Notes under the pieces: model-generated
Databases searched by the model: none
What the model was told of the DNA's origin: nothing
Seen by the model: the letters and a program-made list of their open reading frames with translations, nothing else
Shown: one piece after another, positions 53,646 through 62,296 of the stretch
How positions within the stretch are numbered: the stretch's first letter is position 1
Layout: each line of letters begins with the position of its first letter
Source: JAGRGG01 sp965217265
GTDB taxonomy: Bacteria; Pseudomonadota; Alphaproteobacteria; Geminicoccales; Geminicoccaceae
Length of the DNA stretch: 64,000 nt
Direction of reading: 5' to 3'
Assembly (NCBI GenBank): GCA_965217265.1
Contig: CBDCHP010000007.1
Span: 1 to 64,000 of the forward strand
Position numbers and translations under genes: made by a program

Positions 53646-54196
53646 CCCGTGAATGGTGCCGCCGTGACGTAGATCCATTCGATGAGATCGGCGGCGAAGC
53701 TGCGCTGAGCGGCGAGGAGGAAACGGCCCCCGGCCTCGCGCAGGACGAGGACGGCGTGGCCGGCGAGCCCGGCCTGGATCGCGCCGTTGAGTGGGAAGGC
53801 GGACGGGTCGAGGTCGACGGATAGACCCTTTTGCAGAACGGCCTCTGCCGCCGGGCCGTCGAGGACGATGGCGACGTGCTTGTGGCCCTCGTCCATGACG
53901 GCGACGCCGGGAAGACGTTCCCGCCAGGACCGGGCGACCGACCCGTCGCGGCCGGCGGGATCGGGGGTCAGGAGCAGCCACTGGTCCGGCCTGAGCCCGA
54001 CGAGCCGGGCACCCTCCCCCGTCTCCAGGACGGCACCGGGCGGTGGGAGCGAACCAAAGGCGTTGGTCAGCGTCCCTTCGTTGCCGAGGGCGACGAGGCG
54101 CAGCACGACGAGGTCGCGCCGCTCCTCGAGGGTCATCCCGCCGCCGGCGGCAAAGCACGGCGGCAGCGGGTCGATGGCCGAGCGGGCTTCAAGCAC
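53630..54196 (-). CDS. soxG: Sarcosine oxidase gamma subunit
   Basis: A 188-residue SoxG/GcvT-like subunit: LRPDQWLLLTP, GVAVMDEGHKHVAIVLDGPAAEAVLQKGLSVDLDPSAFP, then LREAGGRFLLAAQRSFAADLIEWI. In the heterotetrameric enzyme it packs with the alpha subunit's aminomethyltransferase part. It overlaps soxA by eight bases and is last in soxBDAG. Confidence 0.85.
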   Translation of the reverse strand: MLEARSAIDPLPPCFAAGGGMTLEERRDLVVLRLVALGNEGTLTNAFGSLPPPGAVLETGEGARLVGLRPDQWLLLTPDPAGRDGSVARSWRERLPGVAVMDEGHKHVAIVLDGPAAEAVLQKGLSVDLDPSAFPLNGAIQAGLAGHAVLVLREAGGRFLLAAQRSFAADLIEWIYVTAAPFTGHAGR

Positions 54197-57170
54197 GCAG
54201 CCGCCCCCCTTCCTGGTCGTAGGTGCAGGCCGGCGTCACCTCACAGGCGACGCGCTCGTCGAACAGGGGGAACACTGCGTCGATCCGTTGCCCGTGCCGC
54301 GCGTCGCCGTCGGCGAGGAGGGCGAGGCCGATCGCGTGGCCGGCGTGCAGGCTCACCCCGACCGAGGTGACCCGGCCGCAGACGTGGTCCTGCGCGGCCG
54401 CGGCCCCTTCCGGCACCAAGTGCGCCCCGGCGCGCAAGGTCTGGCCGCGATCGACCGGCATCAGGCCGACGAGGCGGGGACGCGACGGGTCGGCAAGCGC
54501 CTCGCGCTCCAGGAGACGGCGGCCGATAAAGGGCTTCTTGCGGCCAACCATCTTGGCCAGCCCCAGATCGGCGGCGGTGGTCTCGCCGTTCAGCTCGTTG
54601 CCGGTGACGTGGCCTTTCTCCAGGCGAAGGAGGTCGAGGGCTTCGAGCCCGTAGACGTTGCCGCCGGCGGCGCGGGCGCCCGCCACCAGGGCCTCGAACA
54701 GGGCGGCGCCGTAGTCGGCGGGGACATAGACCTCGTAGGCGCGCTCGCCGGAGAAGCTGAGCCGGCCGATCAGGCCGGGCACCCCGGCGATCGACGCCTC
54801 CCCCACCCCCATGTGCGGCAGCGCGTCGTCGTCGAGCGTTACGGCGCCGACGAAGGGGGTCAGCACCGCCCGCGACCTCGGCCCGGCGACGGCGAGCCCG
54901 GCCCACTGGTCGGTGGCCGAGGCGATCGCCACGGCGAGGTCGGCGAAGTGGCGCTCCAGGTAGAGTTCCATATGCGCCATGACCTTGGCCGCGTTCGCCG
55001 TCGTCGTCGTGACGAGGAAGCGGGCGTCACCCAGGCGCCAGACGGTGCCGTCGTCGAGGACGACTCCGTCCTCGCGCAGCATCAGGCCGTAGCGGGCGCG
55101 GCCGACCTTGAGGCCCGCGAGGTTGTTGCAGTAGAGGCGTTCGAGAAACGCCTGCGCGTCCGGCCCCTGCACCTCGATCTTGCCCAGGGTCGAGACGTCG
55201 GTGACGCCGACGGCGGCCCGCACCACCCGCGCCTCGCGCAAGGAGGCGGCGACCAAGTCCTCGCTGTCCTTGGGGAAGTAGTGCGCCCGCTTCCAAAGCC
55301 CTGCGTCGAGGAAGACGGCCCCCATCGTTTCGGCTGCGGCGTGGACCGGCGAGCGGCGGACGGGCTGGAAGTGGACCCCGGCGTGGCGGTGGGCGAAGGC
55401 GCCGACGGCGACGCCCTCGATCGGCGGGCGCGCGTTCGTCGGCGCCAAGCCGTCGAGCGGCACGCCGCGCGCCTCGGCCAGGATGGCGAGCCCGTTCAGC
55501 GTCGAGGTCCGGCCCTGGTCGGTCGCCATGCCCCAGGTGGTGTAGCGCTTGGCGTGCTCGGGGTCGGTATAACCTTCGAGCGCGGCTTGGCGAATGTCGC
55601 CCGCCGTCACGTCGTGCTGCATGTCGACGAACGCCTTGCCGCGCCCGCCCCTGATCTCGAACAGCTTCAGGCCCGGCCCTCGCATGAAGGGCGGCTCGAC
55701 CTCGGGCATCGGCACGGGTTGGCCGCGGTGGCCGAGCGCGTCGGCGGCGTCGTGGCCGGCGGCGAAACCGTCCGCCAAGCAGAGCGCCAAGTCGAGCCGG
55801 CCGGCGGCACTGCCGACCACCGCCTCGCCCGCCCGCAAGCCGTCCGCCAGCACCATGCCGCTGGCGCTGTCGTAGCGGCCGCGGGCGCCGCCGGGCTGGA
55901 CGGCGAGCGCCACCTGCGGCGTCCAGCCGCCGGCGACGAGCAGGCAGTCGCAGCCGGCCTCCTTCAATTCGCCCGCGTGGGTGTGGATGATGACGCCCTC
56001 CAGGACCCGCCCGCCGGCCGCGGCGTCGACCACGCCCGTCGTGACGCCGATCTCCAGTTCCTCGGCCCGTTTTCGCGCGTGATCGGGGATCGTCTCGCGC
56101 GCGTCGACGATGCCGGCGAGCGAGAGCCCGGCCTCGGCGAGGTCGAGCGCCGTCTCCCAGCCGGAATCGTTGGTGGTGAAGACGAGCGGCTTGCCGCCCG
56201 GCGCCACGCCGTACTCCTTGGCGTAGCGCCGGGCGGCGTGCGCCAGCATCACGCCCGGCTTGTCGTTGGCGGCGAAGACGAGCGGCCGCTCGACGGCGCC
56301 CGTCGCCAGGATCAGGCGCTTGGCGACGATCTCCCACAGGCGCTGGCGCGGTTCGGCCGGGTCGGGGACCGGCTTGTGGTCGGCGACGCGCTGGACCGCG
56401 ACGAAGACGCCGTGGTCGTAGCGGGCGACGACCGTGGTGCGCGGCAACAGGCGCACGTTCGGCAGCGCTTCCAACTCGTCCAGGATGGCGTCGGCGTAGT
56501 CGGCGGGCGCCGCGCCGCCGATCGCGCGGCGCTCGGTATGGAGCGCGCCGCCGGGCGTCGGGCGCTCGTCGATGAGCGCGACGCGCGCCCCGCTCCGGCC
56601 GGCGGCAAGCGCCGCGGCGAGCCCGGCCGGGCCGGCACCGACGACGAGCACGTCGGCGAACAGGTGGTCCTTCTCGTAACGGTCCGGGTCGGGGGCGGTG
56701 GCAGCCCTGCCCAAGCCCGCAGCGCGGCGGATGAAGCGCTCGTAGAGGGGAGTCCAGGCGCGGCGCGGCCACATGAAGGTCTTGTAGTAGAAGCCGGCGG
56801 TGAGCGCCGGCGCCATCAGGCCGTTGACCGCCATCAGGTCGTAGGCGAGCGACGGCCAGCGGTTCTGCGAGCGCGCCTCCAGCCCGTCGAACAGTTCGAC
56901 CAGCGTCGCCTTGGTGTTCGCCTCGCGCCGCCCGCCGGAGCGCAGTTCGACCAGCGCGTTCGGCTCCTCGGGGCCGGCGCCGACGATGCCGCGCGGGCGG
57001 TGGTACTTGAAGCTGCGCCCGACGAGGCGCACGCCGTTGGCGAGTAGCGCCGAGGCCAGCGTGTCGCCCGGGTGGCCCCGATAGCGCCTGCCGTCGAAGG
57101 TGAAGCGGTAGGTGCGCGACCGGTCGATCCGGCCGCCCTCGGCGAGGCGGTAGTCCTGCCCCGCCCTCAC
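54189..57170 (-). CDS. soxA: Sarcosine oxidase alpha subunit
   Basis: A 993-residue subunit. The N-terminal FTFDGRRYRGHPGDTLASAL and FKYHRPRGIVGAGPEEPNALVEL form the ferredoxin-like domain; LVVGAGPAGLAAALAAGRSG (about 170) binds NAD; the middle CDCLLVAGGWTPQVALAVQPGG belongs to the dinucleotide part. The C-terminal third (YTTWGMATDQGRTSTLNG to VGVSLHAGHAIGL) is a GcvT-like tetrahydrofolate domain. The enzyme oxidises sarcosine to glycine, yielding formaldehyde or methylene-THF plus H2O2. GTG 57170 overlaps soxD (GTGA); the longer frame upstream is antisense-like extension only. Confidence 0.92.
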   Translation of the reverse strand: MRAGQDYRLAEGGRIDRSRTYRFTFDGRRYRGHPGDTLASALLANGVRLVGRSFKYHRPRGIVGAGPEEPNALVELRSGGRREANTKATLVELFDGLEARSQNRWPSLAYDLMAVNGLMAPALTAGFYYKTFMWPRRAWTPLYERFIRRAAGLGRAATAPDPDRYEKDHLFADVLVVGAGPAGLAAALAAGRSGARVALIDERPTPGGALHTERRAIGGAAPADYADAILDELEALPNVRLLPRTTVVARYDHGVFVAVQRVADHKPVPDPAEPRQRLWEIVAKRLILATGAVERPLVFAANDKPGVMLAHAARRYAKEYGVAPGGKPLVFTTNDSGWETALDLAEAGLSLAGIVDARETIPDHARKRAEELEIGVTTGVVDAAAGGRVLEGVIIHTHAGELKEAGCDCLLVAGGWTPQVALAVQPGGARGRYDSASGMVLADGLRAGEAVVGSAAGRLDLALCLADGFAAGHDAADALGHRGQPVPMPEVEPPFMRGPGLKLFEIRGGRGKAFVDMQHDVTAGDIRQAALEGYTDPEHAKRYTTWGMATDQGRTSTLNGLAILAEARGVPLDGLAPTNARPPIEGVAVGAFAHRHAGVHFQPVRRSPVHAAAETMGAVFLDAGLWKRAHYFPKDSEDLVAASLREARVVRAAVGVTDVSTLGKIEVQGPDAQAFLERLYCNNLAGLKVGRARYGLMLREDGVVLDDGTVWRLGDARFLVTTTTANAAKVMAHMELYLERHFADLAVAIASATDQWAGLAVAGPRSRAVLTPFVGAVTLDDDALPHMGVGEASIAGVPGLIGRLSFSGERAYEVYVPADYGAALFEALVAGARAAGGNVYGLEALDLLRLEKGHVTGNELNGETTAADLGLAKMVGRKKPFIGRRLLEREALADPSRPRLVGLMPVDRGQTLRAGAHLVPEGAAAAQDHVCGRVTSVGVSLHAGHAIGLALLADGDARHGQRIDAVFPLFDERVACEVTPACTYDQEGGRLRA

Positions 57171-57439
57171 GGCCGGGCGCCCTTGGCGTAGTCGCGGGCG
57201 GTGACGCCCCCGAAGACCGCGTGGGTGAACGTGTCGCGGCGGACGACGATCCAGGCCCGGCAGCCCTGGACGTGGTGCCAGAGTTCGTCGATCGGACCGC
57301 GCGGGTTCTCGCGCAGGTAGACGAAGTCGTGCCAAGCTTTGAGCGGCGCGTCGTCGTTCGGGCGATCCGGCCGCGCGTCGCCGTGGTAGGCGAACTCGGC
57401 GCTGGAGCGCTCGCCGCAGTGGGGGCAAGGAAGGCGCAT
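57167..57439 (-). CDS. soxD: Sarcosine oxidase delta subunit
   Basis: A 90-residue zinc-binding subunit. RLPCPHCGERSSAEFAYHGD holds two of the zinc cysteines and the His, and ELWHHVQGCRAWIVVRRDT another ligand pair. DFVYLRENPRGPIDELW is typical. It lies between soxB (9 bases) and soxA (overlap). Confidence 0.9.
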   Translation of the reverse strand: MRLPCPHCGERSSAEFAYHGDARPDRPNDDAPLKAWHDFVYLRENPRGPIDELWHHVQGCRAWIVVRRDTFTHAVFGGVTARDYAKGARP

Positions 57440-57448
57440 TAGGGTCTT

Positions 57449-58699
57449 CTAGTGCAGGTTCGGTTGCGGGCCGGTGTGCTCCTCGTCGAGCATCCGGCCG
57501 GTCATCGTCCGGTCGAGCGCGAAGGGCGCGTTCAAGGGGTGCGGTTCGTCGTTGGCGATCGTGTGGGCGAAGCACCAGCCCGAGGCCGGGGTCGCCTTGA
57601 AGCCGCCGTAGCACCAGCCGCCGTTGAGGTAGAGGTTGGCGATGGGAGTCTTCGCGATGATCGGGCTGCCGTCCATCGTCATGTCCATGACCCCGCCCCA
57701 GGAGCGCAGGTTGCGCACCCGGCCGAGCCAGGGCAGCATCGCGGTGCCGGCCGACATGACGTGCTCGACCATGGCTAAGTTGCCGCGCTGGGCGTAGGAG
57801 TTGTAGCCGTCGAGGTCGCCGCCGAAGACGAGCCCGCCCTTGTCGCTCTGGCTGATGTAGAAGTGGCCGACGCCGAAGGTGACGACGCCCGGCAGCGCCG
57901 GTTTCAGCGCCTCGGAGACGAACGCTTGCAGGACGTGGCTCTCGATCGGCAGGCGCAAGCCGGCCATGTCGCCCAGCCGCGTCGTGTTGCCGGCGACGGC
58001 GAGGCCGAGCCGGTCGCACGCGATCGGGCCGCGCGCAGTTTGCACCCCCGTCACCCGATCGCCCACGCGGTCGATGCCGGTCACCTCGCAGTGCTGGATG
58101 ATGTCGACGCCGAGCGCACTGGCGGCGCGGGCGTAGCCCCAGGCGACGGCGTCGTGCCGCGCGGTGCCGGCGCGTGGCTGGTGCAACCCGCCCAGGACCG
58201 GAAAGCGGCCCGCCCTCGTCTCGATGCCGGGCACGAGCGCCTTGACGCCGTCCTCGTCGAGCAGTTCGGCGTCGGCACCCATCAAGCGGATCGCGTTGCC
58301 GCGCCGCGCGAACGCGTCGCGCTGCGCCGGGCTGTGGAACAGGTTCAGGACGCCGCGCTGCGAGAACATGACGTTGTAGTTGAGGTCGGCGCTCAAGGAC
58401 TCCCACAGGCGCAAGCTGTGGGCGTAGAACGGCTCGTTGCCGGCGAGGCCGTAATTGGCGCGGACGATCGTCGTGTTGCGGCCGACATTGCCCTGGCCGA
58501 GCGGCCCCTTCTCGACGACCGCGACGTCGGTGATGCCGTGGTTGGCGGCGAGGTAGTAGGCGGCGGCGAGCCCGTGCCCGCCGCCGCCGACGATGACGAC
58601 GTCGTAGCGGTCCTTAGGCGCCGGGTCGCGCCACGCGGGCGTCCAGCCGGCGTTGCCTTTGAACGCCTCACGGAGCAGCGAGAGGGCCGAGTAGCGCAA
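57449..58699 (-). CDS. soxB: Sarcosine oxidase beta subunit
   Basis: A 416-residue flavoprotein. RYSALSLLREAFKGNAGW is the family N-terminus; DVVIVGGGGHGLAAAYYLA binds FAD; RAGTARHDAVAWGYARAA contains the His that holds covalent FMN in known enzymes; SWGGVMDMTMDGSPIIAKTP and YLNGGWCYGGFKATPASGW follow. TTG 58699, behind AAGGATCAGGCACCC, gives the usual length; the frame is open up to 58852. It heads soxBDAG. Confidence 0.92.
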   Translation of the reverse strand: MRYSALSLLREAFKGNAGWTPAWRDPAPKDRYDVVIVGGGGHGLAAAYYLAANHGITDVAVVEKGPLGQGNVGRNTTIVRANYGLAGNEPFYAHSLRLWESLSADLNYNVMFSQRGVLNLFHSPAQRDAFARRGNAIRLMGADAELLDEDGVKALVPGIETRAGRFPVLGGLHQPRAGTARHDAVAWGYARAASALGVDIIQHCEVTGIDRVGDRVTGVQTARGPIACDRLGLAVAGNTTRLGDMAGLRLPIESHVLQAFVSEALKPALPGVVTFGVGHFYISQSDKGGLVFGGDLDGYNSYAQRGNLAMVEHVMSAGTAMLPWLGRVRNLRSWGGVMDMTMDGSPIIAKTPIANLYLNGGWCYGGFKATPASGWCFAHTIANDEPHPLNAPFALDRTMTGRMLDEEHTGPQPNLH

Positions 58700-58869
58700 G
58701 GGTGCCTGATCCTTAATATCGTGCGCCGTGTTCCATACCCCCTCATCTAGACCGCGCCGGCGGCGCCGCAAAGGCGGCAAAGGCGACATTCTACTGCCAC
58801 GCGGCGGCTTGCCAGGACACGGCAAAACGTTCATGCGGGGGGCCGCTCTCAATCAAACGAGGAACGCTC

Positions 58870-59451
58870 ATGCACCCGTCCTGGATCCCCTTTCTGGCGG
58901 CAGCCACGATGCTCGTCGCCGGCCCCGCCCTCGCCCACGCCCCGACATCCGGCGGTGGCTTCCTCGCCGGCACGGCCCACCCCTTGTTCGGCACCGACCA
59001 TCTGCTCGCCATGCTGGCCGTCGGTGCGTTCGCCGCCCTGCAGGGCGGCCGGCAGGTCTGGATCGTTCCGGCCGCGTTCGTCGTAGCACTCATCGCCGGT
59101 GCGGGGCTGGCGTTCGCCGGCGTCGCCATGCCGCTCGTCGAGCCCGGCATCCTCGCCAGCTGCGTCGTGCTCGGCCTGATGCTGATCCTGGCGGCGCGCC
59201 TGCCGGTCGTGGCGGGCGTCCTCGCGGTCGCCCTCTTCGGCCTGTTCCACGGCCACGCGCACGGCAGCGAATTGCCGGCCGGCGCCACGGCGGGCCTGTT
59301 CGTCGCTGGGTTCGCGCTCGCGAGCGTCGCGCTGCACGTGGCCGGGGTGGGCTTTGGCACGCTCGCCCGTCGTCTTCCGGCCCTGCGCTTGGCGCCCGCC
59401 GCCGGGGCCGGCATCGCCGCGTTCGGGCTGATCGGGCTGGCCGCCCTCTAG
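58870..59451 (+). CDS. hupE: HupE/UreJ-family nickel/cobalt permease
   Basis: A 193-residue protein with a signal-like start (LAAATMLVAGPALAHAP) and about six hydrophobic helices. The HPLFGTDHLLAM motif in the first part and LFHGHAHGSELP in the fourth are the metal-carrying residues of HupE/UreJ. It takes up Ni or Co. Neither urease nor hydrogenase genes are in the window. It lies divergent from soxB and is followed by a strong terminator. Confidence 0.88.
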   Translation: MHPSWIPFLAAATMLVAGPALAHAPTSGGGFLAGTAHPLFGTDHLLAMLAVGAFAALQGGRQVWIVPAAFVVALIAGAGLAFAGVAMPLVEPGILASCVVLGLMLILAARLPVVAGVLAVALFGLFHGHAHGSELPAGATAGLFVAGFALASVALHVAGVGFGTLARRLPALRLAPAAGAGIAAFGLIGLAAL

Positions 59452-59475
59452 CCGGCGGCGTCTTCATTCTACTGT

Positions 59476-59510
59476 GCCGGCCGGACGTCGCTTCCGGCCG
59501 GCTTTTTGTT
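59476..59510 (+). terminator. Intrinsic terminator after hupE
   Basis: GCCGGCCGGA (59476-59485) and TCCGGCCGGC (59493-59502) form a perfect 10-bp stem with a 7-base loop, followed by TTTTTGTT. It lies 25 bases after the hupE stop and before the pot operon. Confidence 0.85.
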
Positions 59511-59566
59511 GCGCGCCGCGTCGAATGCGGCTTAGCTCGACGCGGGGTTAGCGGGAAGGAAACGCC

Positions 59567-60622
59567 TTGGGGGCGATCGCGGTTCGCGAGGTGACGCGCC
59601 GCTTCGGCGAGGGGCGCACCGCGGTGACGGCGCTGGACGGGGTCAGCCTCGACATCGCCGAGGGCGCCTTCTTCACCCTGCTAGGTCCCTCCGGCTGCGG
59701 CAAGACCACGCTGCTCCGCATGATCGCCGGCTTCGAGCGCCCGAACGAGGGCGCCATCCTGCTCGACGGCGAGGACTTGGCCGACCTTCCGCCCTATCGT
59801 CGGCCGGTCAACACCGTCTTTCAGTCCTACGCCCTCTTCCCGCACATGAGCGTCGCCGGGAACGTCGGCTTCGGCCTGGAGATGCAGGGCGTGCCCAAGG
59901 CCGAGCGCGAGGCCCGGGTGGCCAAGGCCCTGGAGTTGGTCCGTCTCGACGGCTTCGCCGAGCGCCCGCCGGGGCAGCTCTCCGGCGGGCAGCAGCAGCG
60001 GGTGGCGCTGGCGAGGGCGCTCGCCGTCCGGCCCAAGGTACTGCTCCTCGACGAGCCGCTCTCGGCCCTCGACTTGAAGCTGCGAAAGGAGATGCAGCTC
60101 GAACTGAAGCGTTTGCAGGTCGAAACCGGCATCACCTTCGTCTTCGTCACCCACGACCAGGAGGAGGCGCTCACCATGTCGGACACGATCGCCGTCATGG
60201 ACAAGGGCCGCGTCCTGCAGGTGGGCGCGCCGCGGGCGATCTACGAGCGGCCGACGCACCGCTTCGTCGCCGGCTTCATCGGCGAGACCAACCTGCTCGA
60301 AGGGAAGGTCGAGGACGGCGCCGTGCGGCTCGACGACGGCACACTGCTGCGCCCGGCCGAGCCGCCCCCCGCCACGGGCCGGGTCACGCTGGCGATCCGG
60401 CCGGAGCGGGTCCGCCTCGGCGGCGGCGGGGAGAACGTCGTGCGGGGGACGCTGAGGCAGGTCGTCTACATCGGCACCGACACCTCGCTCATCCTGGAGC
60501 GCGACGGCGGGCCCTTCATCGTCCGGGCGCAGAACGCGCGGGCCGACTGGCGCCCGCCCGAGGTCGGCGACGCGGTCGAGGCGACGCTGCCCGCCGACGC
60601 GCTCAACGTGCTGGTCGCGTGA
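59567..60622 (+). CDS. potA: Polyamine-type ABC transporter ATP-binding protein (PotA)
   Basis: A 351-residue ABC ATPase: Walker A LGPSGCGKTT, Q-loop VFQSYALFPHMSV, signature QLSGGQQQRVALARAL, Walker B LLLDEPLSALD, and FVFVTHDQEEAL. The C-terminal TOBE domain (ATGRVTLAIRPERVRLGG) is typical of PotA/FbpC-type spermidine/putrescine or related transporters. TTG 59567 is preceded by GGGAAGGAAACGCC. The permease gene shares a base with its stop (TGATG). Confidence 0.9.
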   Translation: MGAIAVREVTRRFGEGRTAVTALDGVSLDIAEGAFFTLLGPSGCGKTTLLRMIAGFERPNEGAILLDGEDLADLPPYRRPVNTVFQSYALFPHMSVAGNVGFGLEMQGVPKAEREARVAKALELVRLDGFAERPPGQLSGGQQQRVALARALAVRPKVLLLDEPLSALDLKLRKEMQLELKRLQVETGITFVFVTHDQEEALTMSDTIAVMDKGRVLQVGAPRAIYERPTHRFVAGFIGETNLLEGKVEDGAVRLDDGTLLRPAEPPPATGRVTLAIRPERVRLGGGGENVVRGTLRQVVYIGTDTSLILERDGGPFIVRAQNARADWRPPEVGDAVEATLPADALNVLVA

Positions 60623-61497
60623 TGCGCGGCCGCGTCGCGCTTCTGGCCCCGACCGTCCTCTACCTCGTCGTCTTGATGCTGATCCCGCTCGCCATCGTCG
60701 CCTACGTCAGCGTCCTGGAGCGCGGCACCTACGGCGGCGTGCGCTGGGGCACGTTCACGCCCGAGGCCTACGTCGCCTTCCTGTTCGAGCGCGACCTCGA
60801 CGACAGCCTCGTTCTAAACCCGGACTACCTGCAGATCTTCTGGCGCTCGTTCTGGCTCGCCGGCCTGACGACGGTGCTCTGCCTGATCGCCGGCCTGCCG
60901 ACGGCGCTCTACATGGCGCAGCAGACGCAGGCGCGGCGCAACCTGCTCTTGTTCCTGGTGACGGTGCCGTTCTGGACCAATCTTCTCGTCCGCACCTACG
61001 CCTGGATCCTCCTGTTGCGCAACAACGGTCTGATCGAGGACGGGCTCGAAGGGCTCGGCCTGATGCACGGTTCCTTGAACATCCTTTACACGCCAAGCGC
61101 CATCATGGTCGGCCTCACCTACAGCTTTCTTCCCTTCATGATCCTGCCGATCTACACGAGCCTGGAGAAGCTCGACTGGCGTCTGGTCGAGGCGGCGATG
61201 GATCTTGGCGCCACGCGCTGGACCGCCCTTCGCCGCGTCGTCGTGCCGCTGAGCCTGCCCGGCATCGTTGCCGGCTGCGTCCTCGTCTTCGTCCCCTGCC
61301 TCGGCGCCTACGTGACGCCGGAACTGTTGGGCGGGGGCAAGACCTTGATGATCGGCAATCTGATCCAGGGCCAGTTCGGTAGCGCGCGCAACTGGCCGTT
61401 CGGGGCCGCACTATCCTTCGCGCTGCTGGCGATCGTCCTGGCGGCGATGCTGGCCTATACCTTGCGCTTCAAGGCCCGGCCGGGGGAGACGGCGTGA
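60622..61497 (+). CDS. potB: ABC transporter permease, PotB-like
   Basis: A 291-residue permease with six hydrophobic helices. TVPFWTNLLVRTYAWILLLRNNG is the PotB hallmark after helix 2, and EAAMDLGATRWTALRRVVVPLSLPGI is the EAA loop that docks on PotA. It carries the inner-membrane pore with PotC. ATG 60622; GTG 60619 directly before is possible. It overlaps the next gene by GTGA. Confidence 0.9.
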   Translation: MRGRVALLAPTVLYLVVLMLIPLAIVAYVSVLERGTYGGVRWGTFTPEAYVAFLFERDLDDSLVLNPDYLQIFWRSFWLAGLTTVLCLIAGLPTALYMAQQTQARRNLLLFLVTVPFWTNLLVRTYAWILLLRNNGLIEDGLEGLGLMHGSLNILYTPSAIMVGLTYSFLPFMILPIYTSLEKLDWRLVEAAMDLGATRWTALRRVVVPLSLPGIVAGCVLVFVPCLGAYVTPELLGGGKTLMIGNLIQGQFGSARNWPFGAALSFALLAIVLAAMLAYTLRFKARPGETA

Positions 61498-62276
61498 GCG
61501 GGACCGTCCGCTTCAAGGGCTTGGGTGCCGTCGCCGCCCTCGTCTTCGCCTTTCTCTACCTGCCGATCGTGATCCTGGTCGTCTTGTCGTTCAACGCCAA
61601 CCAGCAGGCGACGATCTGGACCGGCTTCAGCACCGAGTGGTACGGCCGGGTGCTGGCCAACAACGACATCCTGAACGCGGCCCGCAACTCGCTTATCATC
61701 GCGACGGCGGCGGCGGTCATGGGCACGTTCTTGGCACTCGTCGCGGCACTCGGCATGGCGGGGCGAGGCTTTCGGGGTTCGAGCGCCGTCAACGCGCTAA
61801 TCTCCTTGCCGCTCTTGGTGCCGGAGATCGTCACGGCGGTGGCGACGCTGTTGTTCTTCGTCGCGATCGGGCTGCCGCTCGGCCTGCTCACGGTCACGCT
61901 GGCGCACACCGTGTTCTGCATCCCCTTCGCCTACCTGCCGATCCGGGCCCGGCTGGAGGGGATGGACCGCAACGTGCTCGACGCCGCGTTCGACCTCTAC
62001 GCCTCCCCGCTCCGGGCGTTCTACCGCGTCACGCTGCCCTTGCTCTGGCCCGGCATCCTGTCCGGCGCCATGCTGGCCTTCATCATCTCGCTCGACGACT
62101 TCGTCATCACCTACTTCGTCGCCGGGGCCGGGGCGACGACGCTGCCGGTCTACATCTTCGGCATGATCAAGATCGGCATCACGCCCGAGGTCAACGCCGT
62201 CTCGGCGCTCATGCTCTTGGTCTCGATCGTCTTCGTCGCCCTGTCCTGGCTGGTGGCGCGGCAACGGTCGACCTAG
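61494..62276 (+). CDS. potC: ABC transporter permease, PotC-like
   Basis: A 260-residue permease: FLYLPIVILVVLSFNANQQA at the start, LPLLVPEIVTAVATLLFFVA, AFDLYASPLRAFYRVTLPLLWPGI as the EAA loop, and SLDDFVITYFVAGAGATTLPVYIFGMIK. It is the partner of PotB. No periplasmic binding protein (PotD/F) gene is linked on either side in the window; it must be elsewhere. Confidence 0.9.
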   Translation: MSGTVRFKGLGAVAALVFAFLYLPIVILVVLSFNANQQATIWTGFSTEWYGRVLANNDILNAARNSLIIATAAAVMGTFLALVAALGMAGRGFRGSSAVNALISLPLLVPEIVTAVATLLFFVAIGLPLGLLTVTLAHTVFCIPFAYLPIRARLEGMDRNVLDAAFDLYASPLRAFYRVTLPLLWPGILSGAMLAFIISLDDFVITYFVAGAGATTLPVYIFGMIKIGITPEVNAVSALMLLVSIVFVALSWLVARQRST

Positions 62277-62296
62277 AGCGCCGCCGGCGGGACGGT

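Noticed and set aside
53787..57047. Very long plus-strand open frame (over 1000 codons) opposite soxA and soxG
   Set aside because: It is antisense to a clearly recognised soxA/soxG. Long antisense frames arise from GC-rich codon bias; the peptide is His/Arg/Asp-rich with no family pattern.
57171..58406. Upstream extension of the soxA frame to 58406
   Set aside because: This part overlaps soxB and soxD in another frame and reads as Arg/Pro-rich shadow sequence. The family N-terminus begins near GTG 57170.
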